64,000 bases of DNA from Streptosporangium saharense (GTDB taxonomy: Bacteria; Actinomycetota; Actinomycetes; Streptosporangiales; Streptosporangiaceae). Location: NCBI RefSeq assembly GCF_014203715.1, contig NZ_JACHJP010000003.1, positions 434,001 to 498,000 on the forward strand, in the 5' to 3' direction. Made by a program: the position numbers and the translations under genes. Positions 56,103-64,000 of this stretch are shown piece after piece; the stretch's first letter is position 1; each line of letters opens with the position of its first letter. The notes beneath the pieces were generated by a model. That model saw nothing but the letters and a program-made list of their open reading frames with translations, searched no databases and had not been told where the DNA came from.

Positions 56103-57322
56103 TTTGGGCTGCTCAAGCGCAGTTCGGTGCAGAACAGATGCGCAGCGGTCACCAGCGTGACGTGCCGGTGCCAGCCGCTCCAGGATCGGCCTTCGAAGTG
56201 GTCCAGCCCCAGGCCGGTCTTCAGCTCCCGGTAGTCGTGCTCGATACGCCATCGAATCTTGGCCAGGGTGATGAGGTCGGCCGGTGGAGTTTCGGCGGGC
56301 AGGTTCGACAACCAGTACGCGGTCGGCTCGGAGGCCTCTCGGGGCCACTCGGCGATCACGTGGCTGACCGGCAGTGATCCGTCGGCGGCCAGCCGAGGCC
56401 GGTGCCCGGCGATACGGGCCGGCACAATCACAAATTCCGACCGCAGGCACCCTTTGGAGCCGTTGCGCCAGGCCAGCGAGCGGGCCGCGGCAGGCCCGGC
56501 GGCCAGGACATGCTCGCGCAGGCTGACCGGCCGGGTGCGATAGCGCGCCTTGGGGTGCGGCCCCAACCCCGAATACGCGAGCTTGGCGGGGACGGCATCG
56601 ATTGCGTGCGCGGTGACGGAGCCTTTGACCTGCACCACGTAGCGCAGGTGCCGGTCGCTCAGTGCGGCGCGCAGGGCCGCGTTGTCGCCGTAGGCGGCAT
56701 CGGCCACCACCACCGCCGGTGTCAGTCCCTGCCCGGTCAGCTCATCGAGCATCTCCAGGGCCAGCTGCCATTTGGGGCGGTGGCCTTCGCCTGCCGGGAT
56801 GGCGCAGCGGGCGCGCCGGGCGGTGATGTGCCTGGCGGCCTCCGGGTCGGCGGCCTGGGCGGCGTCCCAGCAGGCGGGCAGGAACAGCCGCCAGGTCAGC
56901 GGGCAGGAGGCGACATCGGTGACCGCGTGCACGCTCACGCCGATCTGGCAGTTGCCGACCTTGCCCAGGGTGCCGGAGTACTGGCGGGTCACCCCCGGTG
57001 AGGCGGTGCCGTCCTTGGGGAAGCCGGTGTCGTCGATCACCCAGGCGAGTGGGGTGATCGCCTGGGTCGCCCGGTGGGCCAGGCGGTGCCGTACCGGGCG
57101 GAAGTCCCAGGTGGAGGAGGTGAGGAACTGTTGCAGGCTCTGGTGGTCCACGCCGAGGCGTTCGGCCATGGGCTGCATGGACTTGCGGCGGCCGTCCAAA
57201 AGCAGGCCGCGCAGGTAGGTCAGGCCCTTGGCCCGCTGATCGCAGCGGGTCAAGGGGGTGAAGATCTCCGCGGCGAACGCTTCCAGCTGTTGTCGGGTAT
57301 GCGTGAGCTGTTCGGGGGTCAC
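56084..57322 (-). CDS. IS701-family DDE transposase
   Basis: The zero-frame product is 412 residues. DDE-type motifs: V-I-D-D-T-G-F-P-K (first Asp), V-V-A-D-A-A-Y-G-D (second Asp) and W-R-I-E-H-D-Y-R-E-L-K-T-G-L-G-L-D-H-F (Y-R-E-L-K Glu). The N-terminus R-x-Y-L-R-G-L-L-L-D-G-R-R-K-S is typical of this family. GTG 57322 is the start. The conserved C-terminal tail lies in the -1 frame beyond a slippery CCCAAAA. Apart from that the gene is intact and may be mobile. Confidence 0.92.
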   Translation of the reverse strand: MTPEQLTHTRQQLEAFAAEIFTPLTRCDQRAKGLTYLRGLLLDGRRKSMQPMAERLGVDHQSLQQFLTSSTWDFRPVRHRLAHRATQAITPLAWVIDDTGFPKDGTASPGVTRQYSGTLGKVGNCQIGVSVHAVTDVASCPLTWRLFLPACWDAAQAADPEAARHITARRARCAIPAGEGHRPKWQLALEMLDELTGQGLTPAVVVADAAYGDNAALRAALSDRHLRYVVQVKGSVTAHAIDAVPAKLAYSGLGPHPKARYRTRPVSLREHVLAAGPAAARSLAWRNGSKGCLRSEFVIVPARIAGHRPRLAADGSLPVSHVIAEWPREASEPTAYWLSNLPAETPPADLITLAKIRWRIEHDYRELKTGLGLDHFEGRSWSGWHRHVTLVTAAHLFCTELRLSSPKAAGAA

Positions 57323-57387
57323 ATCCGGAGCGAACCATCACTCGATGGCATCGACCAGTCACAACAGGATGACCTAACAAAGCACTA

Positions 57388-57391
57388 CAAG
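57388..57391. repeat. target-site duplication CAAG, right copy
   Basis: This is the second copy of the flanking CAAG, matching 55976-55979. Confidence 0.75.
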
Positions 57392-57434
57392 GCGGCCTCC
57401 TTTTTTGTCGGCGGCGTTCGTTAGCGTTCGGCGC

Positions 57435-58772
57435 GTGATCGAACGGTGGAATCGGGATCAGGTGCTCGCGCTCGCGCCTGACGCCCCGTCGAGAAAGGCG
57501 GCCCAGGGGGTCTCCTCGCCCGGCAAGTGGTCGGGCGCGGGCGCCACGGCCGAGGCGGTGTGGGGTGAGTGCAAGGGCAGCGGCGCCACGCCGTACCGCG
57601 CGTGCGTCGACCTTTCGGAGCCCGCGTACCGGTGCAACTGCCCGAGCAGGAAGTTCCCCTGCAAACACGCCCTGGGCCTGTTGCTGCTGTGGTCGGCCGA
57701 CGCCGTCCCCGCCGCCGAGGAGCCCGCCGACTGGGTCGGCGAGTGGCTCGACCAGCGCAGGGCGCGTGCCGAGAAGACCGCCACCCCGGAGGGGAGTAAG
57801 GCCAAGGCGGTCCCCGACCCCCGCAGGGCCGAGCAGCGTGAGCAGCGGGTGAGCGCGGGCCTGGCCGAGCTGGAGCTCTGGCTGGCCGACCAGGTCAGGC
57901 AGGGCATCGCCGGGTCGCGGCGGCACGACCACTGGGACGGCCTCGTCAAGCGTCTCGTCGACGCCCAGGCTCCCGGTGTCGCGGGCACCGTCTCCCGCCT
58001 CGGTGACGTGCTGGCAGGGGAGGACTGGCCCGCCCGTCTCCTCGGCGAATACTCCCTGCTGCACCTGCTCGCGGTCGCCCACCGCCGCATGGCCGCCGCG
58101 CAGCCGTACGGCGCGGGCCATGAGAGTGAGCACGGCGACGGGCTGGTTCGCACGGTCCGTGACCGGATCGGCTTCCCCGTCGCGAAGGAGGAGGTGCTCG
58201 CCGGGCAGCGGGTCCGCGACGTGTGGGACGTGCTGGGGCGCCGCGACGCCGAGCAGGACAGGTTGGTCACCCGCCGGGTCTGGCTGCGCGGCAGGAACAC
58301 GGGCCGGGCCGCCGTCGTGCTCTCCCACGCCCCCGTCGGACAGGCGCTCGACGCCTCCCTGGTCACCGGGGTCGGCCTCGACGCCGAGCTGGCCTTCTAT
58401 CCCGGCGCCACGCCGTTGCGCGCTTTGGTCGCGGCCCGGCACGACGGCGCCGTCCCCGCGCTGCCTCCCGCGGGACACGCGCCGCGGGAGGCGCTGGGGG
58501 AGGTGGCCCGCGCGCTCGCCGGAGATCCGTGGCTCGACTCCTGGCCCGTCGTGCTCGGGGAGGTGACGCCGATGACCGCCAGGGCGGGGACCGGGTCGTG
58601 GCTGCTCGGCCGTCCTGACGGAGCGCTGCCGCTGCACCCGTCGGCGGGCACGCCGTGGCGGCTCGTCGCGGTCTCCGGCGGGCGTCCGCTGACCGTCGCC
58701 GCCGAGTGGACCCCGCAGGGGCTGCTGCCCCTGACGACATGGGACGACCAGGGACGGGTGATCGTGCTGTGA
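57435..58772 (+). CDS. SWIM zinc-finger protein, first gene of the MoxR/VWA operon
   Basis: A 445-residue protein with a SWIM zinc finger C-N-C-P-S-R-K-F-P-C-K-H (C67, C69, C76, H78), expected to bind DNA or protein. The remaining 360 residues are not recognised beyond similarity to YehQ-like proteins. GTG 57435 is 47 bases from the IS end, so the native promoter may have been displaced. The stop overlaps the next start as GTGA. Confidence 0.88.
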   Translation: MIERWNRDQVLALAPDAPSRKAAQGVSSPGKWSGAGATAEAVWGECKGSGATPYRACVDLSEPAYRCNCPSRKFPCKHALGLLLLWSADAVPAAEEPADWVGEWLDQRRARAEKTATPEGSKAKAVPDPRRAEQREQRVSAGLAELELWLADQVRQGIAGSRRHDHWDGLVKRLVDAQAPGVAGTVSRLGDVLAGEDWPARLLGEYSLLHLLAVAHRRMAAAQPYGAGHESEHGDGLVRTVRDRIGFPVAKEEVLAGQRVRDVWDVLGRRDAEQDRLVTRRVWLRGRNTGRAAVVLSHAPVGQALDASLVTGVGLDAELAFYPGATPLRALVAARHDGAVPALPPAGHAPREALGEVARALAGDPWLDSWPVVLGEVTPMTARAGTGSWLLGRPDGALPLHPSAGTPWRLVAVSGGRPLTVAAEWTPQGLLPLTTWDDQGRVIVL

Positions 58773-60166
58773 ACACCACCTACGGCTGGGAGGACCTCGT
58801 CTCCGCCGCGCTCGTCGGCACGGAGCGCCGTCCGCTTCCCTCGGGGGAGAGCACCCCGGAGGCCGAGCTGCTCGACCACGCCGCGCTGCTGACCGTCAGG
58901 GCACGCGCGGGCCGCCTGCCCCGCGAGGGCAGCCCGCTGGAGGCCGCCCCAGAGGAGCGGCAGCCGGAAGTCCCCCGGGCGGCGAGCGCCAGGCTCGCCC
59001 GCGTCCTGGGCGGAGAGCGGTCGAGGCTGCTCGCCGAGTGGCTGCAGGCCGCCGCCGAGCGCGGCTACCGGCTCAGCCCGCACCTGCTGCCCGAGCTGCT
59101 CGACCAGGCGGTCAGGGACCGCTCGATCCGTCCTCACCTGGGCGTCCTCGCGGGTGCCAGGGGGCGCTGGCTGGCCGGGCTCAACCCCGCCTGGGGCTTC
59201 CTGCTTGAGGAGGTCACCGCGCCGGGCGCCGCGCACGAGACGTGGGAGCTCGGCACCTCGGGTGACCGTAGGGCCCATCTCGGCGCGGTGCGGGCGGCCG
59301 ATCCCGCACGGGCCAGGCTCCTGCTCGATGAGACCTGGGAGAAGGAGACCCCGCAGGACCGGGCCGCCTTCCTGGAGGTCCTGGCCGACGGACTGTCCGC
59401 GGACGACGAGCCGTTCCTGGAACGCGTGCTCGACGACCGCCGCAGGGAGGTCCGTCACGAGGCCGCCGACCTGCTGACCCGGCTGCCTGGCTCCCGCCTT
59501 GCGCGGCGCATGGCCGAGCGGGCCGCCGCCTGCGTGCGGACGGAGAACGGCGAGGTCCAGATCGTCCCGCCGCTGACCTGCGACGCCGCGATGGAGCGTG
59601 ACGGCGTCAGGGCCAAGCCCCCGAGGGGGACCGGCGAGCGGAGCTGGTGGCTCCAGCAGATCGTGGCCAGGGCGCCCCTTGAGGTCTGGTCCGGGCTGCT
59701 CGGGCTCCCGCCCCGCGAGCTGGTCCGGATGAAGATTCCCGACTGGGGGCGCGAGGTCATGGCGGGCTGGGTCAGGGCGACCGTGCTCCAGGGCGACCCC
59801 GAGTGGGCCCGCGTCTTATTCGCCTGGGACCCGCTCGCCGACCTGCTGGCCGTACTGCCGAGGGGGGAGCGGGAGGATCTGGCGGCCGGATTCGTCCGCG
59901 GGCACGGCCTCGACGGACAATTGATCATGGTTCTCGGTGGCGCCGCGGCGCCCTGGGGACCCGACCTCGCGCTGGCGGTGCTGGAGAAGATCCTCCAGGT
60001 CTCCAGCACCCAGCCGTGGAACCTCAGCGAGCTGAGCAGGCTCGCGGGCGAGCGCATCGACCCCGCCCTGTCGGGCATGGCCGAGCGTCTCTCGCCGGAA
60101 CCCCCTGTCCAGGAGGTCGCAGCCCTCCTGCGTTTCCGTGACGACATGTTGAAGGAGCTTCAGTGA
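58769..60166 (+). CDS. DUF5691-family protein
   Basis: A 465-residue, largely helical soluble protein. It starts with W-E-D-L-V-S-A-A-L-V-G-T-E-R-R-P and has HEAT-like stretches (R-R-R-E-V-R-H-E-A-A-D-L-L). I recognise it as DUF5691, always seen beside SWIM and MoxR-type genes; its function is unknown. Both ends overlap neighbours by four bases (GTGA). Codon 350 is TTA (59816-59818), rare in such genomes. Confidence 0.8.
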   Translation: MNTTYGWEDLVSAALVGTERRPLPSGESTPEAELLDHAALLTVRARAGRLPREGSPLEAAPEERQPEVPRAASARLARVLGGERSRLLAEWLQAAAERGYRLSPHLLPELLDQAVRDRSIRPHLGVLAGARGRWLAGLNPAWGFLLEEVTAPGAAHETWELGTSGDRRAHLGAVRAADPARARLLLDETWEKETPQDRAAFLEVLADGLSADDEPFLERVLDDRRREVRHEAADLLTRLPGSRLARRMAERAAACVRTENGEVQIVPPLTCDAAMERDGVRAKPPRGTGERSWWLQQIVARAPLEVWSGLLGLPPRELVRMKIPDWGREVMAGWVRATVLQGDPEWARVLFAWDPLADLLAVLPRGEREDLAAGFVRGHGLDGQLIMVLGGAAAPWGPDLALAVLEKILQVSSTQPWNLSELSRLAGERIDPALSGMAERLSPEPPVQEVAALLRFRDDMLKELQ

Positions 60167-61230
60167 CGACGGTCCTGCGGGCCCACGCCGAAGACCAGTA
60201 CGCCGAGGAACTGGCGATCCTGGCCAAGGACGACGACCGGCCCCGCCCTCCCGGCTGGAAGCTGTCCCCCTGGGCGGTCACCACCTACATCCTGGGAGAC
60301 GGCGACCGGATCACCCCCAAGTACATCGGGCCGAGGCGCATCGTCGAGGTGGCCGTCGCGACCCTGGCGACCGACCGGGCGCTGCTGCTGCTCGGCGTCC
60401 CCGGCACCGCGAAGACCTGGCTTTCCGAGCACCTGGCGGCGGCGGTCAGCGGTGACTCGACCCTGCTCGTCCAGGGTACGGCGGGCACCGCTGAGGAGGC
60501 CGTCCGCTACGGCTGGAACTACGCCAGGTTGCTCGCCGAAGGGCCGTCCCGGCAGGCGCTCACCCCGAGCCCGGTGATGCGCGCGATGGCCGAGGGCCGT
60601 CTCGCCAGGGTCGAGGAGCTGACCCGCATGCCCTCCGACGTGCAGGACGCGCTGATCACCGTGCTGTCGGAGAAGACGCTGCCCATCCCCGAGCTGAACG
60701 AGGAGGTGCAGGCCACCCGGGGGTTCAACGTCATCGCCACCGCCAACGACCGCGACCGGGGCGTCAACGAGCTGTCCAGCGCGCTGCGCCGCAGGTTCAA
60801 CACCGTCGTGCTGCCGGTCCCGGCGACCGCGGAGGAGGAGGTGGACATCGTCTCCCGCCGCGTCGAGCAGCTCGGCCGCTCGCTGGAGCTGCCGCCCGCG
60901 CTGACCGGCCTTGAGGAGATCCGCCGCGTCGTCACGGTCTTCCGTGAGCTGCGCACCGGGGTCACCGAGGACGGCCGCACCAAGGTCAAGTCCCCCAGCG
61001 GCACGCTCAGCACCGCCGAGGCCATCTCGGTCCTCACCAACGGCATCGCGCTGGCGGCCCACTTCGGTGACGGCGTGCTGCGCCCCGCCGACGTGGCCGC
61101 CGGGATCGTCGGTGCCGTGGTCCAGGACCCGGTCTCCGACAGGGTGGTCTGGCGCGAATACCTGGAGACCGTCGTCCGCGAACGCCAGGACTGGCGCGAC
61201 TTCTACCGGGCCTGCCGTGACGCGGGCTGA
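60163..61230 (+). CDS. MoxR-type AAA+ ATPase (YehL-like)
   Basis: A 355-residue AAA+ ATPase. Walker A is G-V-P-G-T-A-K-T (K84), in the G-x-P-G-x-A-K-T form normal for MoxR proteins. It has a Walker-B-like A-R-V-E-E-L-T-R-M-P, sensor 1 I-A-T-A-N-D-R-D-R-G and an Arg finger in L-R-R-R-F-N. MoxR ATPases act as chaperones with VWA partners; here a VWA gene ends the operon. The GTG overlaps the DUF5691 stop. Confidence 0.92.
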   Translation: MTTVLRAHAEDQYAEELAILAKDDDRPRPPGWKLSPWAVTTYILGDGDRITPKYIGPRRIVEVAVATLATDRALLLLGVPGTAKTWLSEHLAAAVSGDSTLLVQGTAGTAEEAVRYGWNYARLLAEGPSRQALTPSPVMRAMAEGRLARVEELTRMPSDVQDALITVLSEKTLPIPELNEEVQATRGFNVIATANDRDRGVNELSSALRRRFNTVVLPVPATAEEEVDIVSRRVEQLGRSLELPPALTGLEEIRRVVTVFRELRTGVTEDGRTKVKSPSGTLSTAEAISVLTNGIALAAHFGDGVLRPADVAAGIVGAVVQDPVSDRVVWREYLETVVRERQDWRDFYRACRDAG

Positions 61231-61259
61231 GCCGGTACGGCCTGCTGTGACGCGGGCTG
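61211..61259. repeat. 30-bp-period near-duplication at the ATPase 3' end
   Basis: CCTGCCGTGACGCGGGCTG (61211-61229) recurs with one change at 61241-61259, across the ATPase stop codon. This looks like a slippage duplication that extended the spacer before the next gene. Confidence 0.6.
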
Positions 61260-61302
61260 CTGAACCACGGGGCACGCGGGGCCTGGTCTTCGGGGGGTGG
61301 CG

Positions 61303-63543
61303 GTGAGCGTCTCCGTGCTGGGGGTCCGGCACCACGGGCCCGGCTCGGCGCGTTCCCTGCGGGAGGAGCTGACGCGCCTCAAGCCCGACATCGTGCTCAT
61401 CGAGGGGCCGCCCGAGGCCGACGACCTGGTCGGCCTCGCCGCGGACCCGGAGCTGCTGCCTCCGGTCGCGCTGCTGGCCCACGTCCCCGGTGAGTCGTCC
61501 AAGGCCGCGTTCTGGCCGTTCGCGGTGTTCTCCCCCGAGTGGCAGGCGATCCGCCACGCGGTCGAGACGGCAGTCCCGGTCCGGTTCTGCGACATGCCCG
61601 CCGCGCACAGCCTCGCCGCCGCCCCCGGTGAGGACGAGGCGCCCGCCGTACGGACCGATCCGATCGGCGCGCTCGCCCGCGCCGCCGGATACGACGACCC
61701 GGAGCGCTGGTGGGAGGACGCGGTCGAGCACCGGGGCGACACGCCGTTCCAGGTGATCGCCGAGGCGATGGCCGAGGTCCGCGACGGGCACGTGCCCGAC
61801 GAGGAGGAGGCCAGGCGCGAGGCCTTCATGCGGCGCGCGATCCGCACGGCGGTCAGGGAGGGCTTCGAACGGATCGCCGTCGTCTGCGGCGCCTGGCACG
61901 TGCCCGCGCTGGCCGGCTCGCGCGAGGGCGCCTGGGGGGCCGGGCTGCCGACGGCCAAGGCTGACGACGCGCTGCTGCGCGGGCTGCCGAAGGTCAAGGT
62001 CGAGACGACGTGGGTGCCGTGGACGTACGGGCGGCTGGCCGCCTGGAGCGGCTACGGCGCCGGGGTGACCTCGCCCGGCTGGTACCACCACCTGTTCTCC
62101 GCGCCCGACCGCCCGGTCGAGCGCTGGCTGACCGAGGGGGCGGCCACGCTGCGCGCCGAGGACCTGCCCGTCTCCTCCGCCCACGTCATCGAGGCGGTAC
62201 GGCTCGCCCACAGCCTGGCCACGCTCAGGGGCAGGCCGCTGGCCGGGCTCGCCGAGGCGACCGAGGCGGTCAGGGCGGTGCTCTGCGAGGGCGACGACCT
62301 GCCGGTCGAGCTGGTCCAGCGGCGCATGGTCGTGGGGGAGCGCCTTGGCGCGGTCCCCGAGTCGACCCCGATGGTCCCGCTGCAGCGTCACCTGCGTCAG
62401 GAACAGCGCCGGGTGCGGCTCAAGCCGGAGGCCCTGGACCGCGAGTACGACCTGGACCTGCGCAAACCCCTCGACCTTGAGCGCAGCAGGCTGCTGCACC
62501 GCCTGCGCCTGCTCGACATCGGCTGGGGGACGCCGAGGGAGAGCAGGGGCAAGGGCACCTTCCGTGAGTCGTGGACGCTCACCTGGCGGCCCGAGTTCGA
62601 CGTCGAGCTGATCGAGGCGGGCGTGTGGGGCACGACCGTCTCCACGGCCGCCGTCGCCCGGGTCCGTGACCTGGCACGCGGCGGTCAGGAGGGGCGGGAG
62701 GTCCCGCTGGCCACCCTCACCGGCCTGGTCGAACGGTGCCTGCTGGCCGACCTGCCGGACGCGCTGCCGTACGTGATCGGGGTGCTGTCGGAACGGGCGG
62801 CCCTGGACGGTGACGTCACGCACCTGATGGCGGCCTTCCCCGCGATGGTCCGCGCCCAGCGCTACGGCGACGTGCGCGCGACCCCCGCCGAGGGGCTGGC
62901 GGCCGTCGCCGACGCCATGCTCACCAGGATCTGCCTCGGGTTCGGCGGCGCCGCCTCGGGGCTCGACGAGGACGCTGCCCGTGACCTGCTGAAGCACGTC
63001 GACGCCGTGCACGCGGCAGTCGCCCTGCTCCAGGACGCTCCCGCGCCCGAGGAGTCACCGTCGGGGCGCTGGCTCGGCGCGCTACGTGGCGTCTCGGGGC
63101 GCTCCGGGCTGCCCGGGGTGATCGAGGGGCGCCTCACCAGGATCCTGCTGGATGCCGGAGACCTCGACACCGGGCAGGTGGGCGCCGCCATGGCCAGGGC
63201 CATGTCCGCCGGTCATCCTCCGGCCCGTGCCGCGGCCTGGGTCGAGGGGTTCCTGTCCGGGGGCGGTCTGCTGCTGGTGCACGACGCCCGGCTGCTCGCG
63301 CTGGTCGACGATTGGCTGACCGGCCTGGCGCCGGAGACGTTCGTCGACGTGCTGCCGCTGCTGCGCCGTACGTTCGGGGCCTTCGCCGCGCCCGAGCGGC
63401 GCTCGATCGGCTCCCGCGTCAGGTCGTTCGGCACGCGGCAGGACACGGCTGAGACCGGGGACGCCGAGGAGATCGACGAGGAGCGCGCGGCGGGGGTCAC
63501 GCGCACCGTGCTGGCACTTCTGGGAAGGACGGAGATCGCGTGA
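61303..63543 (+). CDS. DUF5682-family protein (YehM-like)
   Basis: A 746-residue soluble protein. The N-terminal segment V-S-V-L-G-V-R-H-H-G-P-G-S-A-R-S-L, followed by I-V-L-I-E-G-P-P-E-A-D and V-V-C-G-A-W-H-V-P-A-L, is typical of DUF5682. The first 230 residues resemble TraB/EreA-like H-H-G-P folds, so an enzymatic activity is conceivable. GTG 61303 is preferred, with GGGGGG five bases away; GTG 61297 is in frame. The stop overlaps the VWA gene as GTGA. Confidence 0.82.
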   Translation: MSVSVLGVRHHGPGSARSLREELTRLKPDIVLIEGPPEADDLVGLAADPELLPPVALLAHVPGESSKAAFWPFAVFSPEWQAIRHAVETAVPVRFCDMPAAHSLAAAPGEDEAPAVRTDPIGALARAAGYDDPERWWEDAVEHRGDTPFQVIAEAMAEVRDGHVPDEEEARREAFMRRAIRTAVREGFERIAVVCGAWHVPALAGSREGAWGAGLPTAKADDALLRGLPKVKVETTWVPWTYGRLAAWSGYGAGVTSPGWYHHLFSAPDRPVERWLTEGAATLRAEDLPVSSAHVIEAVRLAHSLATLRGRPLAGLAEATEAVRAVLCEGDDLPVELVQRRMVVGERLGAVPESTPMVPLQRHLRQEQRRVRLKPEALDREYDLDLRKPLDLERSRLLHRLRLLDIGWGTPRESRGKGTFRESWTLTWRPEFDVELIEAGVWGTTVSTAAVARVRDLARGGQEGREVPLATLTGLVERCLLADLPDALPYVIGVLSERAALDGDVTHLMAAFPAMVRAQRYGDVRATPAEGLAAVADAMLTRICLGFGGAASGLDEDAARDLLKHVDAVHAAVALLQDAPAPEESPSGRWLGALRGVSGRSGLPGVIEGRLTRILLDAGDLDTGQVGAAMARAMSAGHPPARAAAWVEGFLSGGGLLLVHDARLLALVDDWLTGLAPETFVDVLPLLRRTFGAFAAPERRSIGSRVRSFGTRQDTAETGDAEEIDEERAAGVTRTVLALLGRTEIA

Positions 63544-64000
63544 CGGACGAGAGGCTGCGCCGCTGGCGGCTCGTGCTGGGCGGCGGCGAGGCGGACGGCA
63601 CCGGATGCGCGCTCGCCGGGGCCGACGCGGGGATGGACGGCGCCCTGGCGGCGCTCTACGGCGGGGGCGGTGACGGGGGCGGCGAGCGCAGCGGGGGCCT
63701 TGGCGCCTCCGCGCCGAGGGTGGCGCGCTGGCTGGGGGACATCCGTTCCTACTTCCCCTCGACCGTCGTCCAGGTCATGCAGAAGGACGCGGTCGAGCGG
63801 CTGAACCTCACCCGGCTGCTGCTCGAACCGGAGATGCTGGAGGCCGTCGAACCCGACGTCCACCTGGTCGGCACGCTGCTGTCCCTCAACCGGGTGATGC
63901 CGGAGAAGGCACGCGAGTCCGCCAGGGCGCTGGTCGCGCGGGTGGTGGCTGACCTGGAACGCCGTCTCAACCAGAAGACGAAGGCGGCGGTGACCGGGGC
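63540..64000 (+). CDS. VWA/CoxE-like protein (3' truncated by window edge)
   Basis: GTG 63540 overlaps the DUF5682 stop and the frame stays open to the window end (153 codons). The visible part has a Gly-rich linker, then R-W-L-G-D-I-R-S-Y-F-P-S-T-V-V-Q-V-M-Q-K-D-A, which is the N-terminal region of VWA proteins of the YehP/CoxE type. The metal-binding D-x-S-x-S motif would lie beyond the window, so the VWA assignment rests on this segment and on context. Confidence 0.75.
   Translation, partial: MTDERLRRWRLVLGGGEADGTGCALAGADAGMDGALAALYGGGGDGGGERSGGLGASAPRVARWLGDIRSYFPSTVVQVMQKDAVERLNLTRLLLEPEMLEAVEPDVHLVGTLLSLNRVMPEKARESARALVARVVADLERRLNQKTKAAVTG

Larger units (their letters stand above)
55980..57387 (-). 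mobile_element. IS701-family insertion sequence, complete (1408 bp)
   Basis: Bounded by perfect 16-base inverted repeats, TAGTGCTTTGTTAGGT (55980-55995) and its complement (57372-57387), and flanked by CAAG on each side. One transposase gene fills it. The length and four-base duplication fit the IS701 family. It sits between the divergent DUF985 and SWIM genes and breaks no coding sequence. Confidence 0.92.

Noticed and set aside
60160..63012. 950-codon reverse-strand frame across the AAA and DUF5682 genes
   Set aside because: Same reason: it is a composition-driven antisense frame, while the forward genes are coupled and have recognised motifs.

Overview
The window is dense, very high-GC DNA with frequent GTG and TTG starts, strong GGAGG-type ribosome sites and many 1-4 base stop/start overlaps. 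It carries MsiK-like, AfsR-like, WhiJ-like and SseB-like genes and is marked by the octamer CCGTACGG. All of this points to a chromosomal segment of a filamentous actinomycete. I infer Streptosporangiaceae (Streptosporangium/Nonomuraea-like), but no rRNA or other decisive marker is present.

Layout. 1-7.3 kb: a 5'-truncated alpha/beta-hydrolase, a P-loop nucleoside-kinase-like protein, a CaiB-type CoA-transferase coupled to a fused acyl-CoA carboxyltransferase, and a reverse-strand operon (DUF418 membrane protein, nitrilase-family amidase, two unknown proteins). 7.4-10.7 kb: an aminotransferase, then oxyR divergent from ahpC-ahpD. 10.8-14.9 kb: an MFS drug exporter with its divergent TetR repressor and a visible operator, a His-rich CDF metal exporter, and an orphan type II thioesterase behind a DtxR/IdeR-like iron box. 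14.9-19.5 kb: a four-gene reverse-strand operon joined throughout by 4-base overlaps (cellulose-synthase-like glycosyltransferase, a 35-residue membrane peptide, an acyltransferase/SGNH protein, a GH16 lipoprotein), which is a candidate exopolysaccharide system. 19.9-27.9 kb: a cyanuric-acid-hydrolase/barbiturase-family enzyme, a membrane Ser/Thr kinase followed by an AfsR-like regulator, a lipoprotein, an exported OmpA-like protein, an SseB-like protein and a prepilin peptidase.

28-32 kb: the shikimate cluster aroC-aroK-aroB-aroQ with a coupled SGNH hydrolase, ending against a DinG-like Fe-S helicase. 34-42 kb: a Pro/Gln/Tyr-rich protein, a CPA1 antiporter, a UBP zinc finger, small membrane proteins and lipoproteins, a rhomboid-like protein and two tandem secreted cell-wall hydrolases. 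42-48.5 kb: glutathione peroxidase, a LacI regulator divergent from an msiK-type ABC ATPase with operator sites between them, an SDR, a secreted sugar dehydrogenase, and a WecA/MraY-like protein whose catalytic aspartates are replaced. 48.8-55.9 kb: a WhiJ-type triad (DUF397, HTH/DUF5753, RsbW-like ATPase), a secreted M14 carboxypeptidase, a methyltransferase, a zinc-ribbon membrane protein, a 480-base gene-free stretch full of hairpins, an aldehyde dehydrogenase and a DUF985 cupin.

55.98-57.39 kb: an IS701-type insertion sequence with 16-bp terminal repeats and a CAAG target duplication. Its transposase has a canonical CCCAAAA slippery site that would add 34 residues by -1 frameshifting. 57.4 kb to the end: a coupled operon of SWIM protein, DUF5691, MoxR/YehL-type AAA ATPase, DUF5682 and a VWA/CoxE-like protein that runs off the window. 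The IS lies 47 bases upstream of the first start codon.

The best candidates for under-described biology are the glycan operon with its micropeptide, the SWIM/MoxR/VWA operon, the transposase frameshift and the hairpin-rich region at 53.4-53.7 kb.
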